From Apis mellifera (taxonomy: Eukaryota > Arthropoda > Insecta > Hymenoptera > Apidae), in contig NC_037641.1 in the NCBI RefSeq assembly GCF_003254395.2, positions 10,936,501 to 11,000,500 on the forward strand: a stretch of 64,000 nt of DNA, in the 5' to 3' direction. Shown one piece after another: positions 49,543-63,583 of this stretch (position 1 is the stretch's first letter; each line of letters opens with the position of its first letter). A program made the position numbers and the translations under genes. The notes under the pieces were generated by a model, which saw only the letters and a list, made by a program, of their open reading frames with translations, was not told where the DNA came from and did no database searches.

Positions 49543-52500
49543 ACTTTCGAACGATTCTCCTGGAGACGCGGCAAAGAGGTTAAAGACCGTCGGGGTAAAG
49601 ACTCCATGAAAATTAAACGAAGGGTGGAGGTAAAAGCGGGGCGAGCGATAAATAGAGCATCAGATCGTATCGGCACGCAAGCAGCCCCCGGCTGCCTCCT
49701 CTGCACTCTCTCGTTTCTCCTTGCCAGCCTCCAGCTTTCTCCGCCCTTTCTACTTCTTTTCTCTCTCTCTTCTTACCTCCGTCTGCCACACGTTGTCCAC
49801 TACTACTACTATTGCTGCTATTACCACCCCCCTCCCCCAGTATCGAAGAAATATCTGTAATATCGGAGCGTCGTGCTCTCTGTAAGTAAGGTGATTCTCG
49901 AGGAACCATCGTGGTTGGTAGCGGATGATAACGATAATCGTCCGAGATATCCTCGTTTCACCCATCAATTCCCCATCGCGGTTCCACGCATTTTTGCGGT
50001 TCCTTCTCTTCCTCCTTGCGTCGAAAGGGATCCCTCGTAGCTGGTAAGCAAAGGCTGGTAAAGCTCGACACCGAGACCGTCGTTTATCCCCCCTTCCCCC
50101 TCGATCAAAGTGAAACAGATCGGAGGATCCGCGTTGCTGCGCGTTAAACCTCCTCGGGCTGTAAAAACGAGAAGCGTGTGAAACGAGAGGCGAACACGCA
50201 ACAACAATGAGACGAGGAATCGTTTTTTCCCCTCCCCTCCCCGTTCTCGTTTCGGGCAACGCGCGTCGCCGCGCCGCTCCAAGGACCGAATCGAAGGAAA
50301 AGAAAAAGAAGAAGAGGAGGAGGAAGGGAAAAAAAGAGGATCGATCGGAGAGGGAACAAAAGGGACCCATTTATTCGCTCGAGGATTGATTCTCCCCTCC
50401 CCGCGTTCGAAGAGAGAAAAAAAAAAGGAAGGGAAGAAAGGTGCGAGCAGACGGGACGAAGAAACCGATTCTTTTATTCCGTGTATCGTTAGGACGTTAC
50501 TAAAACGTGGCCGCGTTTCGAGAGTTCGCGAAACGAGATTTAGCCGGCTCCACCCGGTGATTTGTGGCCCATTGTTCTCCAAGCCAAGGTTCGGTAGCCG
50601 AACCGATCCGTGGGAGGGCCAGCCTAGTAAAAACTCCGCTATCCGCAACTAATGGCTTTGAAATCCATTGATTTACCCTTCCCCCCGGCCCGCAACCCGA
50701 GTTTTTACAGTCTCGGTTTACCCTTCGGTGAAACCGCACCGCGCGAGTCTCGATCAAAGGCAAGGGATCCCGATATCGGGAAGTCGAAGGTGAAATTCGC
50801 GTCCTCTTCCTCTGCGAATCTCGCTGTTTTCCATCCGCGCGTGCTTCCAAGGACACTCTCGTTAAATCGCTCCTCGAGGGGATCGGAGGATCGGGGAAAC
50901 AAGTTGTTCCGCCAGGTGGGACGGCGCGCTTCCAATCGTTTCGAAATTATCGACGTCTCGACGTCGAAACGAACGAACCAATCGGTCACCATTGTCGTTT
51001 CGACTCGGTAATTAAAGTCCGCTCCTTTCGTTCTCTTGCCCTATTTTATCCGCCAATTTCTCTCTCTCTTTCAAAGCCAGTAAGGAAAGGCCGTGCAAGA
51101 AGACATAATAAAACGATTAACTCCGATTCCTGCGAAGCCGAGCTCTTGCTCGACACAATGGAGCAGTTAGGACCGACTGCCTCCTCCGTTCCGCATTATT
51201 TATTCCATTAGCGGAGGCCACCCCTCCCCCTCTTTTTTTCTCTTCCCTCTCCTCCCTTACATCTGCATATTGTCTAGATCCTTGCGCGCGCCGCCATGCA
51301 TGTTCGTCGAAACGTTAGATCGGATAACTCTTTCCTCCTTCGCATCCCCTTTCTCTCTTCTCGTAAAGAGAAGAGTCCTCCTCTTTTCCCTGACCATCTC
51401 GAGTATCCGTCCTTTGACATTTTATCCGAACTCGAGGTGTTAATTAACGTTAATTGACGAACGGATCAGGAGAGGATCAGACATCGAGAGAAATACAGAC
51501 ATCCGATCGTTGTTGTCCGACCGATCTTCTCGCTTCCGAGAAAGATGATGATCAATCCCCCAAGAGAGTATATCTGCTCTATCCCATCGACGTGGAAATT
51601 GAATTAATCCTTCGCGCACAGCCGCTCACCTGTATCCTTTCTCTTTCTTTCTCTTTCTCTCTCTGGACCGTAGAGAGAGAATCGTAATCCATGAAAGAGC
51701 GAGTAACAGCGTCACGGTACACGTACACCTTTAAACGCGACTTTTTGCCCGCGTGTAATCTCCCCATCTAAATTATTAGATTATCCTTTGATTCATTTGT
51801 CATGGGCCGGGCGCATGCACTTTGTACCGCGCCTCTTTTATACACCGCGCGTGATTCTCTCTCTCTCATATTGCCAGTCCATGCTTATCCGTGCACGGCG
51901 GATTTATCGTAATGATATTTCAATTTTATCGAAAATTATTAATGATCTTTGTATCCCGGTAAACGGTAATAAATTACAAACCTATCGGTTAGCCTATATC
52001 TCAGCCATTTTTATTTTTTGATATCGTGGGAAAAAATTAAATCGAAGTATGTGTATATGTTCATCTCTCGCAATTTCTTAATCTTTTTCACTCGAATTCG
52101 CTTTGGATTCGCTTCGAAAGAAACATGAATGATAAAGAAAGATAAACGCTTTTATTTCGTTAAAAATTACCAAGCTTAATTAAATCGTCGATAAATTCGA
52201 TTAATTTTGAGGATACGTAATTAATACGTAACTTTGAAATTAAAATGCCTTTAAAAATAAACGCGTAGCCAGACTTTGAAACAGTGTGTAGATACATAAT
52301 ATATTTACGAAGGTATGCACTTCTTCTTCCACGAACATCGGCATACTTCACGTTAAGTATGTGCTCAGACACAATACATATACGTATACACACACATACA
52401 CACATACGTGGACGCTTATTTTGCTCAATCTCCTCGAGACAGCGTGCCGTACATTCCACGAGATACCTATCAAGATTTCCATCCATACGCATCTTGTAAA

Positions 52501-55500
52501 AGTGGCTTCCCTCCCTTCCAAGTCTCGTGGAACGCGGGATTTCGAGCCCCAAAGCGGTATCGAACGAGAAGAGGCGCCCACCCTCAGAGGCGTGATATTA
52601 TGATAATACACTTATATTCATACGCAATAGGCTTTTCTTGGCAAGGGGAACGAAACGAACGGCCTACTCTCGTTCTATCCGCCATGTAATTCGATCGACG
52701 CTCTAGAGATGGATCGAAATTGACGGAGGAGTTGAGAGCCAGACAAAGCGAGAGATTCTGCGCGACGTTTCTCGATTAATTGCTCGGCAATTTGGTTGAT
52801 CGCTCGGCGAAAGCTGCGGCTACGCCGCCTCTTCGATTCGATTTCGGCTGCGACGAAAATCCGCAATTTTCAAAAAAATTTTATCTCAGGATGATAAAAT
52901 TGTCGGAGAAATAAATGGGGATAATCGAGAGTATCGACAAGTACAAGAATTCAACTTAATAACACGAATATCTCGACGCTTGCTTCTCAATTTTTATCAC
53001 CCCCTTTTCCTCGCAACAAGAGAGATCTTGGTCCTTTTTAGCGGTTACGTAAGGGGAGGTTACGACACGAATTTCTGTTTCCCCCTCCCGCGCGGAAAGT
53101 TTCGTCCCTTTGTCCGAGCGGGGGAATCTCGTTGCTGGAAAATGGTTTCCTCTTGAGGGAGGAGGTCGAGCCACTGACCGAGAAGACGTTAACGCTCGCC
53201 GACAACTACTTTTCTCATCGTTTTCCCGTCCGTTACCCAGGATTCTCGTTCGCGGCCCGTGCGGAAAAGGACTTTCGATGAAAGTTTCCAAACGATTCGG
53301 GTATCCCAGAAGACGGATCTTCTCTCCGTTATTCGCCTCGATGCGCGTATCATCGTACAACGGTGGACAAAAATGGAGATGCGCTTCGAGATAAAGAGAG
53401 GAGGAAGAAGAAGGAGAAGAAGCAATCTTGTCCCAATCTCTCGTCTCCCTTTTTTTCGGGAGGGCAATTTTTTACCCAAACGAAACGAAACCAACAGTTC
53501 GAAGAGTTTCTAGAGTGGACTAAGAATAGACTAAGGGGCGATAAAGAAAAACGTGTAACACGGTTGCGAGCAACCACCCCATACGAGGGCTCCACGCTTT
53601 TGCTCCCGAGGATCCCATAAGTGCGTTGTCTTGTCGTCCAATAGCGTCTTAGATGCGACATTTCATTACGTCGTTCGGTCCAATCCACCCTCTCTCGCAA
53701 GCATCCATAAAGCCGGATGACGATCGTGCAACGAGAGGCCGTGGAGACTTTTATGCATCCGCGCGAGGAGAGGAATCGCGTATCGTGGAATAAGTCGCCT
53801 TTACGACACGAGTGGCCCTTGCGGTCCCACGAAATAAAAGGGAGAGAACGAGTCGGTCGTTCGGGAATCGAGTGGCGACGCACACCCTTTTTAAAACGTG
53901 GGGTGGAATAAATCCAACCGCGCAAAGTCGACGCATCGACGATCAACGTCGTTGCGAGCAAGGATCGCGATCGGCGATCGGATCGGAGAAACGGGGGGCG
54001 AAGCTGACAAATTTTCATCCATATTCATGGATCGAGGATGGAAAGGAGACGTTTCCCTTTTCCTCATCCGTCACGAATCAATTCCGTGTTTCTATCTCGT
54101 TGCTCGATGGATTCGAAATTATTTTTAAAATAATCCCTCCTCTCTCTCTTTCTTTCTCTTTTCGCTTCTTTCGAAGAGATGGCGAATTCTCGAAGAAATT
54201 GCACGCTTTAAATTGCGCGTTTTAATTAATTCGGATTTCTTGTTCGATTATAATATTAATACGAAGCTCTGTCTAGGGAGTGAGAGAATACCGGCGCAAG
54301 AATATGCTTTATTACGAGCAAGTTTATGAAAATGTTCACCGCAGGAGGCGAGGAAACCGGAGGCAAACGCGCGCAGGACTCGGAGGGTGGCCGTTTTCTC
54401 GTTGCCCTCCTCCGTTCCTTCCTCGCAGGTGACGCGCACCAGCCCACCATCGGTCCCACCCTCGTGTGTCGTTGCCAGATATTACCGCATAATTTTAGGA
54501 TATTTCACCCGGGGAGCGTCGGATTTGGTCGACCAACGCTCTCACCTCGAGGAGAACGACGATTCCTTTCCTCGAACTCCCAACCAACCGTATTCGTATT
54601 CGCGTATCGCAATGAGAACACGGATAACGTTCCATGAAAGAAGTGTCCAGGTGCGAGGCGTGCATCCGTCCGCTCGTCGATTATCGAATATCGCGCCGGA
54701 CAAATCGAAACTGAACCGACCGTGAAGGATTCCCGCGCGTTTATACGTGTTCTCGCCACGGGACACCGGCTCCGGGACAATGGCGGTGGGATGGCGCGAC
54801 ACCTCGGTGTCGTAAATGCCGGCCACCGATACGGATCTTGGAAAAAAAGGAGAAAATAAAAAGAGAAAGGGAGAGGGGAAAAAACGCGCGTTTATTTCTC
54901 TCGCAACGTCCATTGTCACGATGACAAATCGGGCGTCGACCGAGCCACGAGCCGCTTATCCATCAACATCAACTCGGCAAACCCGGATTCCACCCAGAAG
55001 CGCGGATTCGAGAATTGGATCCATACCAAGATGGGCGTCGATATCGTCGAACGACGATCCGGTCGAATCTTCTCCGCCGCGAACAAGATTTACGACGTGG
55101 ATCGACTGCGAACGAGGCCTCTAACAACCTCGACGATTTTTCTTCTCGCGCACCACACGCTCCCCCTTCCTCCAACAACTCGTCGTTACGGGAGAGGCTG
55201 CGCGACTCCTTTCGCGTCGTCCTTCTTCCAACGCGCAACGGGACCTACTCTCCGCGTTTCTTCTTTTTTTCTCGATAAGATGGGAAAACGGGATCTAGAC
55301 AACGATCTAATTCAACGTTTCGGGAAAATCCATTATTGCCAGTTAAGAAGTTATATTTAAATGTACTATCGAAGAGATTCCGCCTTTCTTTCGCAGATCT
55401 TTTTGTCGAGATAGTATACGTGGATAAGGACAGCGAAGAGCACGAGATGCTCGTCCCACGACGCAATGCACGCGCCTCTACATTCTCTTCCTTCCTCCTT

Positions 55501-58500
55501 TTCTTCCTCTTCCGTCACTTCCTGCGGTTTTCCAAACCCAACCACGACCTCTCCTCCCACCCCTCTCTCGACCACTCGAAGAGTGTTTTTCGGAACTGTT
55601 TATCGGCCGCGACGAGGAGAGGAAATAACCGGTATATAACTCACGTGTATAAATTACGAATCGGTTTTAACGGATCGACGATAGCACGCGCGCGCGCGTC
55701 GCCGCCTTCGCGATAATTTACCGTTTATTTACTCGGCTATAATCTTCTACCAGGCGATAAATATCCGCCGCGAGGATCGCGATTTCGATTGTCCCTCCTC
55801 CTCCTCCCTCGAGGATCGAGGATCGTTGTTTCCCACATGCGTGGTCCCACAAGTGAGAGGAAGAGAGAGGCGGGTTGGGAAAAGAGCGCGCAACAATGCG
55901 AGAGGGTTCGATTCGAAGCGAAAGTATTTTCGAAAACGGCGTTGTTCGTTTCACGCCGATAAAATAATGAACAAACGCGCGTTTGTCATCGCGGGGACAG
56001 GTATGCGAAACCCGTCGCCTCGTTCCCCGAGATAAGAATAATTTACCTCAAGAGAAAGGGAGAGGGAGATCTTAAAAGCGCGAGCATTATCTCCTTCGTT
56101 CGCGCACAAAGGATTATTTCTCCGCTACGCGGAAACGGCGAGTAAAGGGGACAATATCGCGAAAATACGGCCATTGTGTGTCTCTCGTTGCGGGTGAATA
56201 TTCGTTGCTCTCCGCTCCTGATAGATCGATATATCCCCGCCGTGTATAAATTCCTTAAACGCCTCGTTAAATCATCCCGGTGAGTAACAATGGAAACGTG
56301 AATTATAATGGATTGAAATAGTGAGAGTAGTTTCTTCCTCTCGCGAGAGAGGTGCGACGAGAGCGAGTAACGAAAGTTTGGAAAAAATTCTCGAGCAACG
56401 CTCTTCGCCATCGCTTTCGGTTAACTTTTCGGAATAAATAAATTCGAGCGAATTCGTTCGAAACAACTTTTTTAAACCAGTTAAATCCGAGACGAGATAA
56501 ATTCTTGATTTTTTTTTACCTCTCTCCGAGTAAAAGTTCATTTACCGACTGAGGGGATTAAGATATCGACACGATGGCTACCTTAGCAAGCCTCGTAAAA
56601 ACCACGTGTCGCGATTTATTATCCGGATAAATAGAATAACGAGAGCTACCTGTAAGAATCTCAGGACGAGCTATATATATATATACATATATCGTTAATT
56701 CGATCCCCGTTCGACGATTTCATTCGCCCCGCGTTATCTGACCGCCTATCGTATCCCGATACGATTTGTAACACGTTCGTTCGTTAAAAAGATGCGACGT
56801 TGTTGCCACCGATAATGAACCGGAAAGGCTCGAGTAGGGAGAATGCGGCCGTAATAAGCCCGTTGTCGGCTATTTGTCGTTACATCGTACGTCCCTCGTT
56901 ACGCCCGGCATATCATCCATCCTCGGCCGTCGTCGATCCAGTTCTCTCCACCAGGTGGGAGAAGAGAAGGCGAATGAATACTTCTTACGATTACGTGTCC
57001 CGCCCGCTCGTGCAATTTATTTCCGATAGGGGAAAGTCGGCCGAAAGTCCGCCGAGTAAATCACGCAATTTTTACACGCGATATACACACTCGACGCCAA
57101 TGCTGATCACACCTACGTCTTATCGAAACACCTCGACGAGGTGAAATCGGAGAGAAAACAGAGAGAGGGGGAAGAAAATTGCTTTTCCAATTTTTACACG
57201 AGCGATTTTTTTATTCTTCTTCCTCAGCAGAGAGAGAGAGAGAGTTCTAGGGTCGGTTGGAAATAATAGGAGAGGGAATTATTCTTCGTACGCATCCTCC
57301 ACCACTCATACACACCCATCGAGTCGAGGCGCGGTGTCGATTACTCGTAGTTGGGGACGAGAGAGTTGGGCCAAGTCACGGCTAACTCGGTCCGATTTAA
57401 CCGGACACGAGTGCTCGTCTGTCTCCGCCGCGTACGTGACCGGGGAGAGGATCGTCGAGGAGGGTGGAGGGCAACGAAGGGACCAAGGAGATCCACCCAC
57501 GCGGGTCCTCGCCGTTTCCTCGCCGCGATCGCGAGAGGCTAGGATAGGATATGTACGTTGTTATGGATAACTAAGAGGGACGTCAATTTCGCGTGGACTC
57601 TCGTTAAGCTCGTTCGAGTAAACGCTCGATTTTATAGTTATAGAGAGAGAGAGAGAGTGCGTCTGTTCACCAGGTATACGAGTCACGAGAGGAAGAGGCG
57701 AAAAGACGAGGCGTAACGATTGTCTCGCCGGTGGAGCCAAGTGGAACCAAGTGATTATCAAGACGCGCGGATGTTTGAAGAGAGAGAGAGAGAGATTGGA
57801 ACGCGGTCCCGAGGGGTGATTACGGCGACGTTCGCCGCCCTACGCCGTGTAATTAACGTCGTTAAAACATGGATATTAAATAAATTATAAATAATTATGT
57901 TCGACGGCGTTAACGACCATCATCTAACCCCGTGCAACTGTGACGCTGCTGGTGTGCGGCTGGTGCTCCGGCTACATTTACGTTATCGATTGCAACGTCG
58001 AACAGAGAGAGTTTCTCGCGTCTGGATCACCTCTACGCGTTTTTCAAGTACCACGTGAATATTTATTCCGCCGATATATTCTCCTCCCTCCCTCCGGGGG
58101 AATAAAATCTGCCAGGTTTAATCGACAGTTAACGAGCGTCGCGCGATTTTCGATCGCCGTCGAAATCGGATAAACGGCGATGTTTTTACGAGCAGAAAAA
58201 TCTCGAAATCGGCGAGGAGGGAGGAGAGCCTTTCTCTCTTTCTCTCTCTCGTGGAAAGTCAACCGTCGCCGATGAAATTTTCGTCGATAAAAGGACGTTG
58301 CAAAGAAAAAAGAGAAAAAGTTAACGCGTATCTACTCGACAAGGTACTTTACACGCGAGGATATCAAAATCAAATGCCTGCTACCCTCTCCTCTCACGCG
58401 TGTATTAGCGAAGATATCTCTCGAATTGTCACGATCCACGCATGATCCAATGTGGATTCGTTGAAGAAGAAAAAAATGTCTCGTTTCTCGGTTTATTCGA

Positions 58501-59227
58501 TCGAAGGCCTCCTCCGAGAGAGATCGTAATCGTAGCGGCGACCGTGAAAAGCCGGTATAATGGCTCAATAACGGGACCCCTCTCGGTCGGCCGAGCGTTA
58601 CCGGTTTCTAATCGCGGGAAAAAGATTAGGGCGGCGTGGAAACAAGCCGCGTTCGATCGGGAGCATGGCAATCGAAATCTACAATCTCGTTGCAATTCGA
58701 TAACACGCGATGATTCGATTAATTCGCGCCGATATCCGGAGAAATCGCGGAAATTTCCTCTCACGATCTCAGCCTTTCCGTTTCCCTCCTTTCCCCCGTA
58801 AGGATATCAAGCGTATCCACATCGATCCCTCGAGCCTTAACGCCGTTTCCATTAGGTTAACGACCCAACCGCCTCGATAAACTATTCACCATAACGGATA
58901 ATTGCGACGCGATTCCGTGTAGCAACTATCGAACGAGAGAGGAGATTCAGAGTCCATAAATCGACGCGTTCCACCGCTCCGCGAGTTGAGAACCGTTCAT
59001 CAACTACGCTCCCTACCATTCCCGTAATTTCTCGCCGATGATCGAGAGAGAACACCCCGCTCGAACGGATCGATGAAAAAGACGACTCGTTATCATCATA
59101 ACCGCAGCTGTGCCAAGAAAGAAACGATTTGTCTCAATTGGATCCATCTTCCTTGCGTTTTCTCGCGTCGTTCGACGAATTCGTTACGATTCGGTGAGAT
59201 TCGAACCTACGTTAAAGCGTTGTGCTT

Positions 59228-61040
59228 CGATTAAGATATCGTTCTTCGATGGATCAGAAATGGTGAAAGAATGATTCTCCGTTTTAATCCTTTTACTAAT
59301 AAATAATAAACTCGATTAAACAGACATGATTCGATTTAAAGGAGCGTCTCTGGAATACGACCAACTTTCTTCAAGAGACGAGTCTTCAGGAATAGTGAAA
59401 GATCGTAAAAGAATGATTTTTTATTTTAATCCTTTTACTAATAAATAATAAACTCGCTTAAACAGCCATGATTCGATTTAAAGGAGCGTCTCTGGAATAT
59501 GACCAACTTTCTCCAAGAGACGAGTCTTCAGAAATGATGAAAGATCGTAAAAGAATGATTCTACATTTTAATCCTCCGGGATTCTAATAAAAAAAAAATT
59601 ACATGATAAATGATCCGATTTGGAAGAACGTCACTGGAACGCGACCAACTTCCTCGAAGATCGTAGAAATCGCGTATCAATTAAGAGACGATTCTTTAGA
59701 AATGATAAAAGAATGATTCTTTATTTTAATCCTTTTACTAATAAATAATAAACTCGATTAAACAGCGATGATTCGATTTGGAGGAGCGTCTTTGGAACGC
59801 GACCAACTTCTTCGAAGATCGTAGAAATTGCGTATCAATTAAGAGACGATGTTTCAGAAATGATGAAAGATCGTAAAAAAATGATTCTACATTTTAATCC
59901 TCCAGGATTCTATAAATAAAAAATAAAAAAATTACACGATGATTGATTCGATTTGGAAAAGCATCTCTGGAATGCGACCAACTTCCTCCAAAGTCGTTGA
60001 AATTCTATTGTATCAATTAAAAGACGATTCTTCAAAAATGAAAGATCGTAAAAGAATAATTCTGCATTTTAATCCTCCGGGATTCTATTAATAAAAAATA
60101 AAAAATTAAAAGAATTACTCAATGAATGATCTGATTTGGAGGAGTGTCTTTGGAACGCGACCAATTTCCTCGAAGATCGTAGAAATCGCATATCGATTAA
60201 GAGACGATTCTTCAGAAATAATGAAAGATCGTAAAAGAATGATTCTGCATTTTAATCCTCCAGGATTCTATAAATAAAAAATAAAAAAATTACACGATGA
60301 ATGATCCGATTTGGAGGAGCATCTCTGAAACGCGACTAACTTCCTCGAAGATCGTAGAAATCGCGTATCAATTAAGAGATGATTGTTCAGGAATGATGAA
60401 AAATCGTAAAAAAAAAATGATTCTACATTTTAATCCTCCAGAATTCTATTAATAAAAAATAAAAAATAAAAAAAAATTACACGATGAATGATCCGATTTG
60501 GAGGAGAGTCTCTGGAACGCGACCAACTTCCTCGAAGATCGTAGAAATCGCGTATCGATTAAGAGATGATTCTTCAAAAATAAAAGAATAATTCGTAAAA
60601 GAATAATTCTACATTCTAATCCTCCAAAAAGAATTACACGATGAATGATCTGATTTGAAGGAGCGTCTCTGAAACGCGACCAATTTCCTCGAAGATCGTA
60701 GAAATCGCGTATCAATTAAGAGATGATTCTTCAGGAATGATGAAAAATCGTAAAAAAAAAATGATTCTACATTTTAATCCTCCAGAATTCTATTAATAAA
60801 AAATAAAAAAAAAAATTACACGATGAATGATCCGATTTGGAAGAGCGTCTTTGGAACGTGACGAACTTCCTCGAAGATCGTAGAAATCGCGTATCAATTA
60901 AGAAACGATTCTTCAGAAATGATAAACGATCAGAAAAGAATGATTCTGCATTTTAATCCTCCAGGATTCTATAAATAAAAAATAAAAAAAAATTACACGA
61001 TGAACGATCCGATTTGGAGGAGCGTCTCTGGAACGCGACG
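59228..61040. repeat. AT-rich tandem array, about 11 units of 142-187 bp
   Basis: A core beginning GATTCGATTT or GATCCGATTT, followed by GGAGGAGCGTCTCTGGAACG and CGACCAACTTCCTCGAAGAT, recurs at 59328, 59470, 59612, 59770, 59945, 60128, 60303, 60490, 60647, 60829 and 61006. Spacings are 142, 142, 158, 175, 183, 175, 187, 157, 182 and 177 bases. Each unit also has an A-rich linker (runs of AAATAAAAAA) and a TTTTAATCC block. The first two units lack an internal segment of about 33 bases (GATCGTAGAAATCGCGTATC and onward). Units at 59281-59770 include a TTACTAATAAATAATAAACT linker not seen in later units. The last unit stops abruptly inside the GGAACGCGAC segment. No open frame is conserved across units, so this is a minisatellite-type array, not coding repeats. 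Confidence 0.95.
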
Positions 61041-62011
61041 CAGCCACCTCGAAGGTCGGGCGCCGAGTGGAGGCGAGCGCTCGCGGAGGGTTGAAAAGAT
61101 GCGAGGCGGGCGCTGTTACCCCGCCGCGTAGCGTAGCGTGGCGCCCACCAACGGGGACGCCTGGAAGCGGCGGGCGTCCCGACGTCCATGGTTCCCCGAC
61201 TCGCCACCAGATCGAGATACGACTTGCCTTCTAATCGTGACACAGGGGGTATAAATGCATTGGGAGCGCGTATCGCGCGCCGATAAAACAGGATCGTTGG
61301 ATCCGGCTCCTACTAAATCTTGGATCGATTCAATTATGCTAATCGCGGATAAAATAAATGTTGGGCAACAAACGAAGCCGGTGATCTCGCTGATACCTCG
61401 ACAACTTGTTACGAATAAATCTTTCGCCTTTTTTTCTCTCCTGCAAAAATCGATCCTGTTCCCCGATAAAACGTTGCGAAAAGAGGTTGTTGCGCGAGCT
61501 CCATGGGAAACGCGCCCATTACGAGGATCCGAATAAAATAAATTTGCCGCGCCGCGTCGAGCACGGTTCGATGGAACAGGATCGAGAGCGAGACGAGAAG
61601 ACGCAGAAATAAAGAGAGGGAGAGAGAGAGAGATACGCCAGTATACAAGTGTCATCATCGATGTTATTTCTGGGTGAAAGAAGAGCGCGCGTCGACGGGT
61701 GAAGCTGCGTGTGAAACGCGACGAAAAGTGGATACAATGATATCCTGTCCGTGGGATACGGGAGGGATACGTGGCCGCGTGAAATGGAAAGGGAGAAGGA
61801 GAGAACGTTACGTTCTCTTTAACCAGCAGCCACTTTAACCAACTTAAACCGTCGCCGACTCGTTATAGCATAACGGTTCGACAGTCGACAAAGGTGGGAG
61901 GAGATCGCGCCAATCGAAGCGTCGTCCTCGATTATCACGCGTTCACAGCTTTCTAAAGGGCCGAAAAGCGCGACAGAGGGTGTGCGACGAGAAAGGGGGA
62001 ACGGGGCGGAG

Positions 62012-62049
62012 GAGAGAGAGAAAGAGAAAGAGAAAAAGAGAAAAAGAGC
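62012..62049 (+). repeat. (AGAAA)n purine tract
   Basis: A pure purine tract of about 38 bases made of GA and AAAGAG units. Confidence 0.8.
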
Positions 62050-62475
62050 GGAGAAGGGTTGAAATCGGCGACCCCGTCGGTTTCGAGGAGAGTTTCGAGG
62101 CTTCGGTAACGAGGGGCGGTGCGCGCGGGATCACCAAGCATCTGTCAAACGATCTGTTTCTCTGGAAAGAAAAAAAAAGGAAAAAGTACAGATGCGTCAA
62201 CGTTAAATGTTCGAAGCACGCGGTTTCCGATTTTTTTGCCTTCGCGCCAACCGATTCCAACTCTTTCGATAATAAAGCGAGCGATTAAAATTTCGAAAAA
62301 CGTTACCGTGTTGTATCGAGCGAGGGAATATTTGGTACGCGACCAATTATTCGATCTACATCGAGAGAAATATATCCGAAATCGGGAAATATTGCAACGC
62401 GTGTCAAATTGGTTAGAGGTATGGTAGGGAGAGGGCAAGGCCGACGTACTCGACAACTCGTTTTACACATATACA

Positions 62476-62491
62476 TATATATATATATATA
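62476..62491 (+). repeat. (TA)n microsatellite
   Basis: A TA run of 16 bases preceded by CATATACA. Confidence 0.85.
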
Positions 62492-63555
62492 CCCGGCCCT
62501 ATCGAAGTCGAATCGTGCGATTGACAAACGCGAGCGACGCAAAATGCGGCGAGAAATGAAAAAAATGGGGAAACGAGAGAAGAGATCTCTCCTCCCCGCG
62601 GAAGAGTGGTTTTTACCTGCAATGCTATTTTCACGACACAGGAATATATACGCAACCGATGCGTAAGCGTGGCGAGAAGGAGGGAAGGAACGGAATTCGC
62701 CATAGGAACATTATATATACGCGGCTTGCCACCCCTTTCGCCGCTCGCCAACACAATGAGCGGCTTTGTTGAAAATTTCTGCGGGCTTTTGACCCCGGTT
62801 TTCCGCGTACACCCACCCCGCCGGCTCCCTCTTCTTCCCCCCCTCCCCTCCTCTCCCTCCCTCCCTCCCCAATATTTCGCCCGTGCATTTCGTTCCCCGA
62901 TCGGCGCCATACGCCGTTGCCGTTTCGAGTTCCCATGTACCACGTATTGCAAGATTCCCTCGCTCGATCCCGTGAAATCCGGCTACGTTAAATCGGTCGA
63001 CCACGTGTTTCGTGAGACGATTCGCGCGCGGTTCCAGTCGAAGGGAACTCGAGGTCTCGGGAGGATATGACGGATTGCGGCGGCCCACGTGTGCCGCGGG
63101 TAAACAGAATCTATCCTTCCCCTCTCTATCTGTCTTCTTATCTGTTGCGACAACGATATCGTATTATCGAATGTAAACAGATTTTCGGGCCGGGATTCTT
63201 TCCTTCGCTCGACCGTATATAATCTCTCTCGCTCTTTCTCTCTGTCTCGAGACGATTATTCGATCGAGAAGGGATAAATTATTTATTAAAACGGAAGGAA
63301 AAAAAGGAGGAGGAGCGAGGAGGATCCGATTTATCGCGGCTAATGAGCCCGTAAGCCCTCGACAGAGACAAGCAAATTGCTGATGCAATTACGGTTTTGG
63401 TCGGACATTGCGAAAAACAAATCTCGTTAAAAGTGAGCGGGGAAAGTGGAGTCTGTTACAAGGGTGCGGCGGAGGCGAAACGGATAAAACGCAATGACCA
63501 TGGGGATCGGGGCGGATGATGTACAAGCGAACAAAGATACGAGGGCACGAATAAA

Positions 63556-63583
63556 GAGGGAGGGAGGGAGGGAGAGAGAGAGA
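63556..63583 (+). repeat. (GGGA)n(GA)n purine tract
   Basis: GGGA units followed by GA units, all purine on the plus strand. Confidence 0.8.

Larger units (their letters stand above)
44187..59227. other. Non-coding sequence upstream of exon A
   Basis: No exon that could feed exon A (ending after two bases of a codon) is convincing here, so this is read as upstream intron, with the 5' exons probably beyond the window. It contains a G-run at 44670, GCC/ACC-rich triplets near 44863-44900, AT and GA repeats and a 17-base T-run at 49526. The longest open frame (plus strand, 49066-49860) shows no coding bias and ends in simple-repeat sequence. Confidence 0.5.

Noticed and set aside
49066..49860. 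264-codon plus-strand open frame
   Set aside because: No coding bias; it runs through a T17 tract and TCC/TAC repeats, with no recognisable domain.
59190..59260. tRNA-like B-box (GGTTCGAATC) on the minus strand beside the tandem array
   Set aside because: No acceptor stem pairing, no convincing D-arm or A-box, and the anticodon loop lacks the expected T33. At most a decayed tRNA-derived fragment.
59228..61040. Tandem array considered as a CRISPR array
   Set aside because: Unit length, lack of unique spacers, A-rich linkers and the eukaryotic setting all exclude it.
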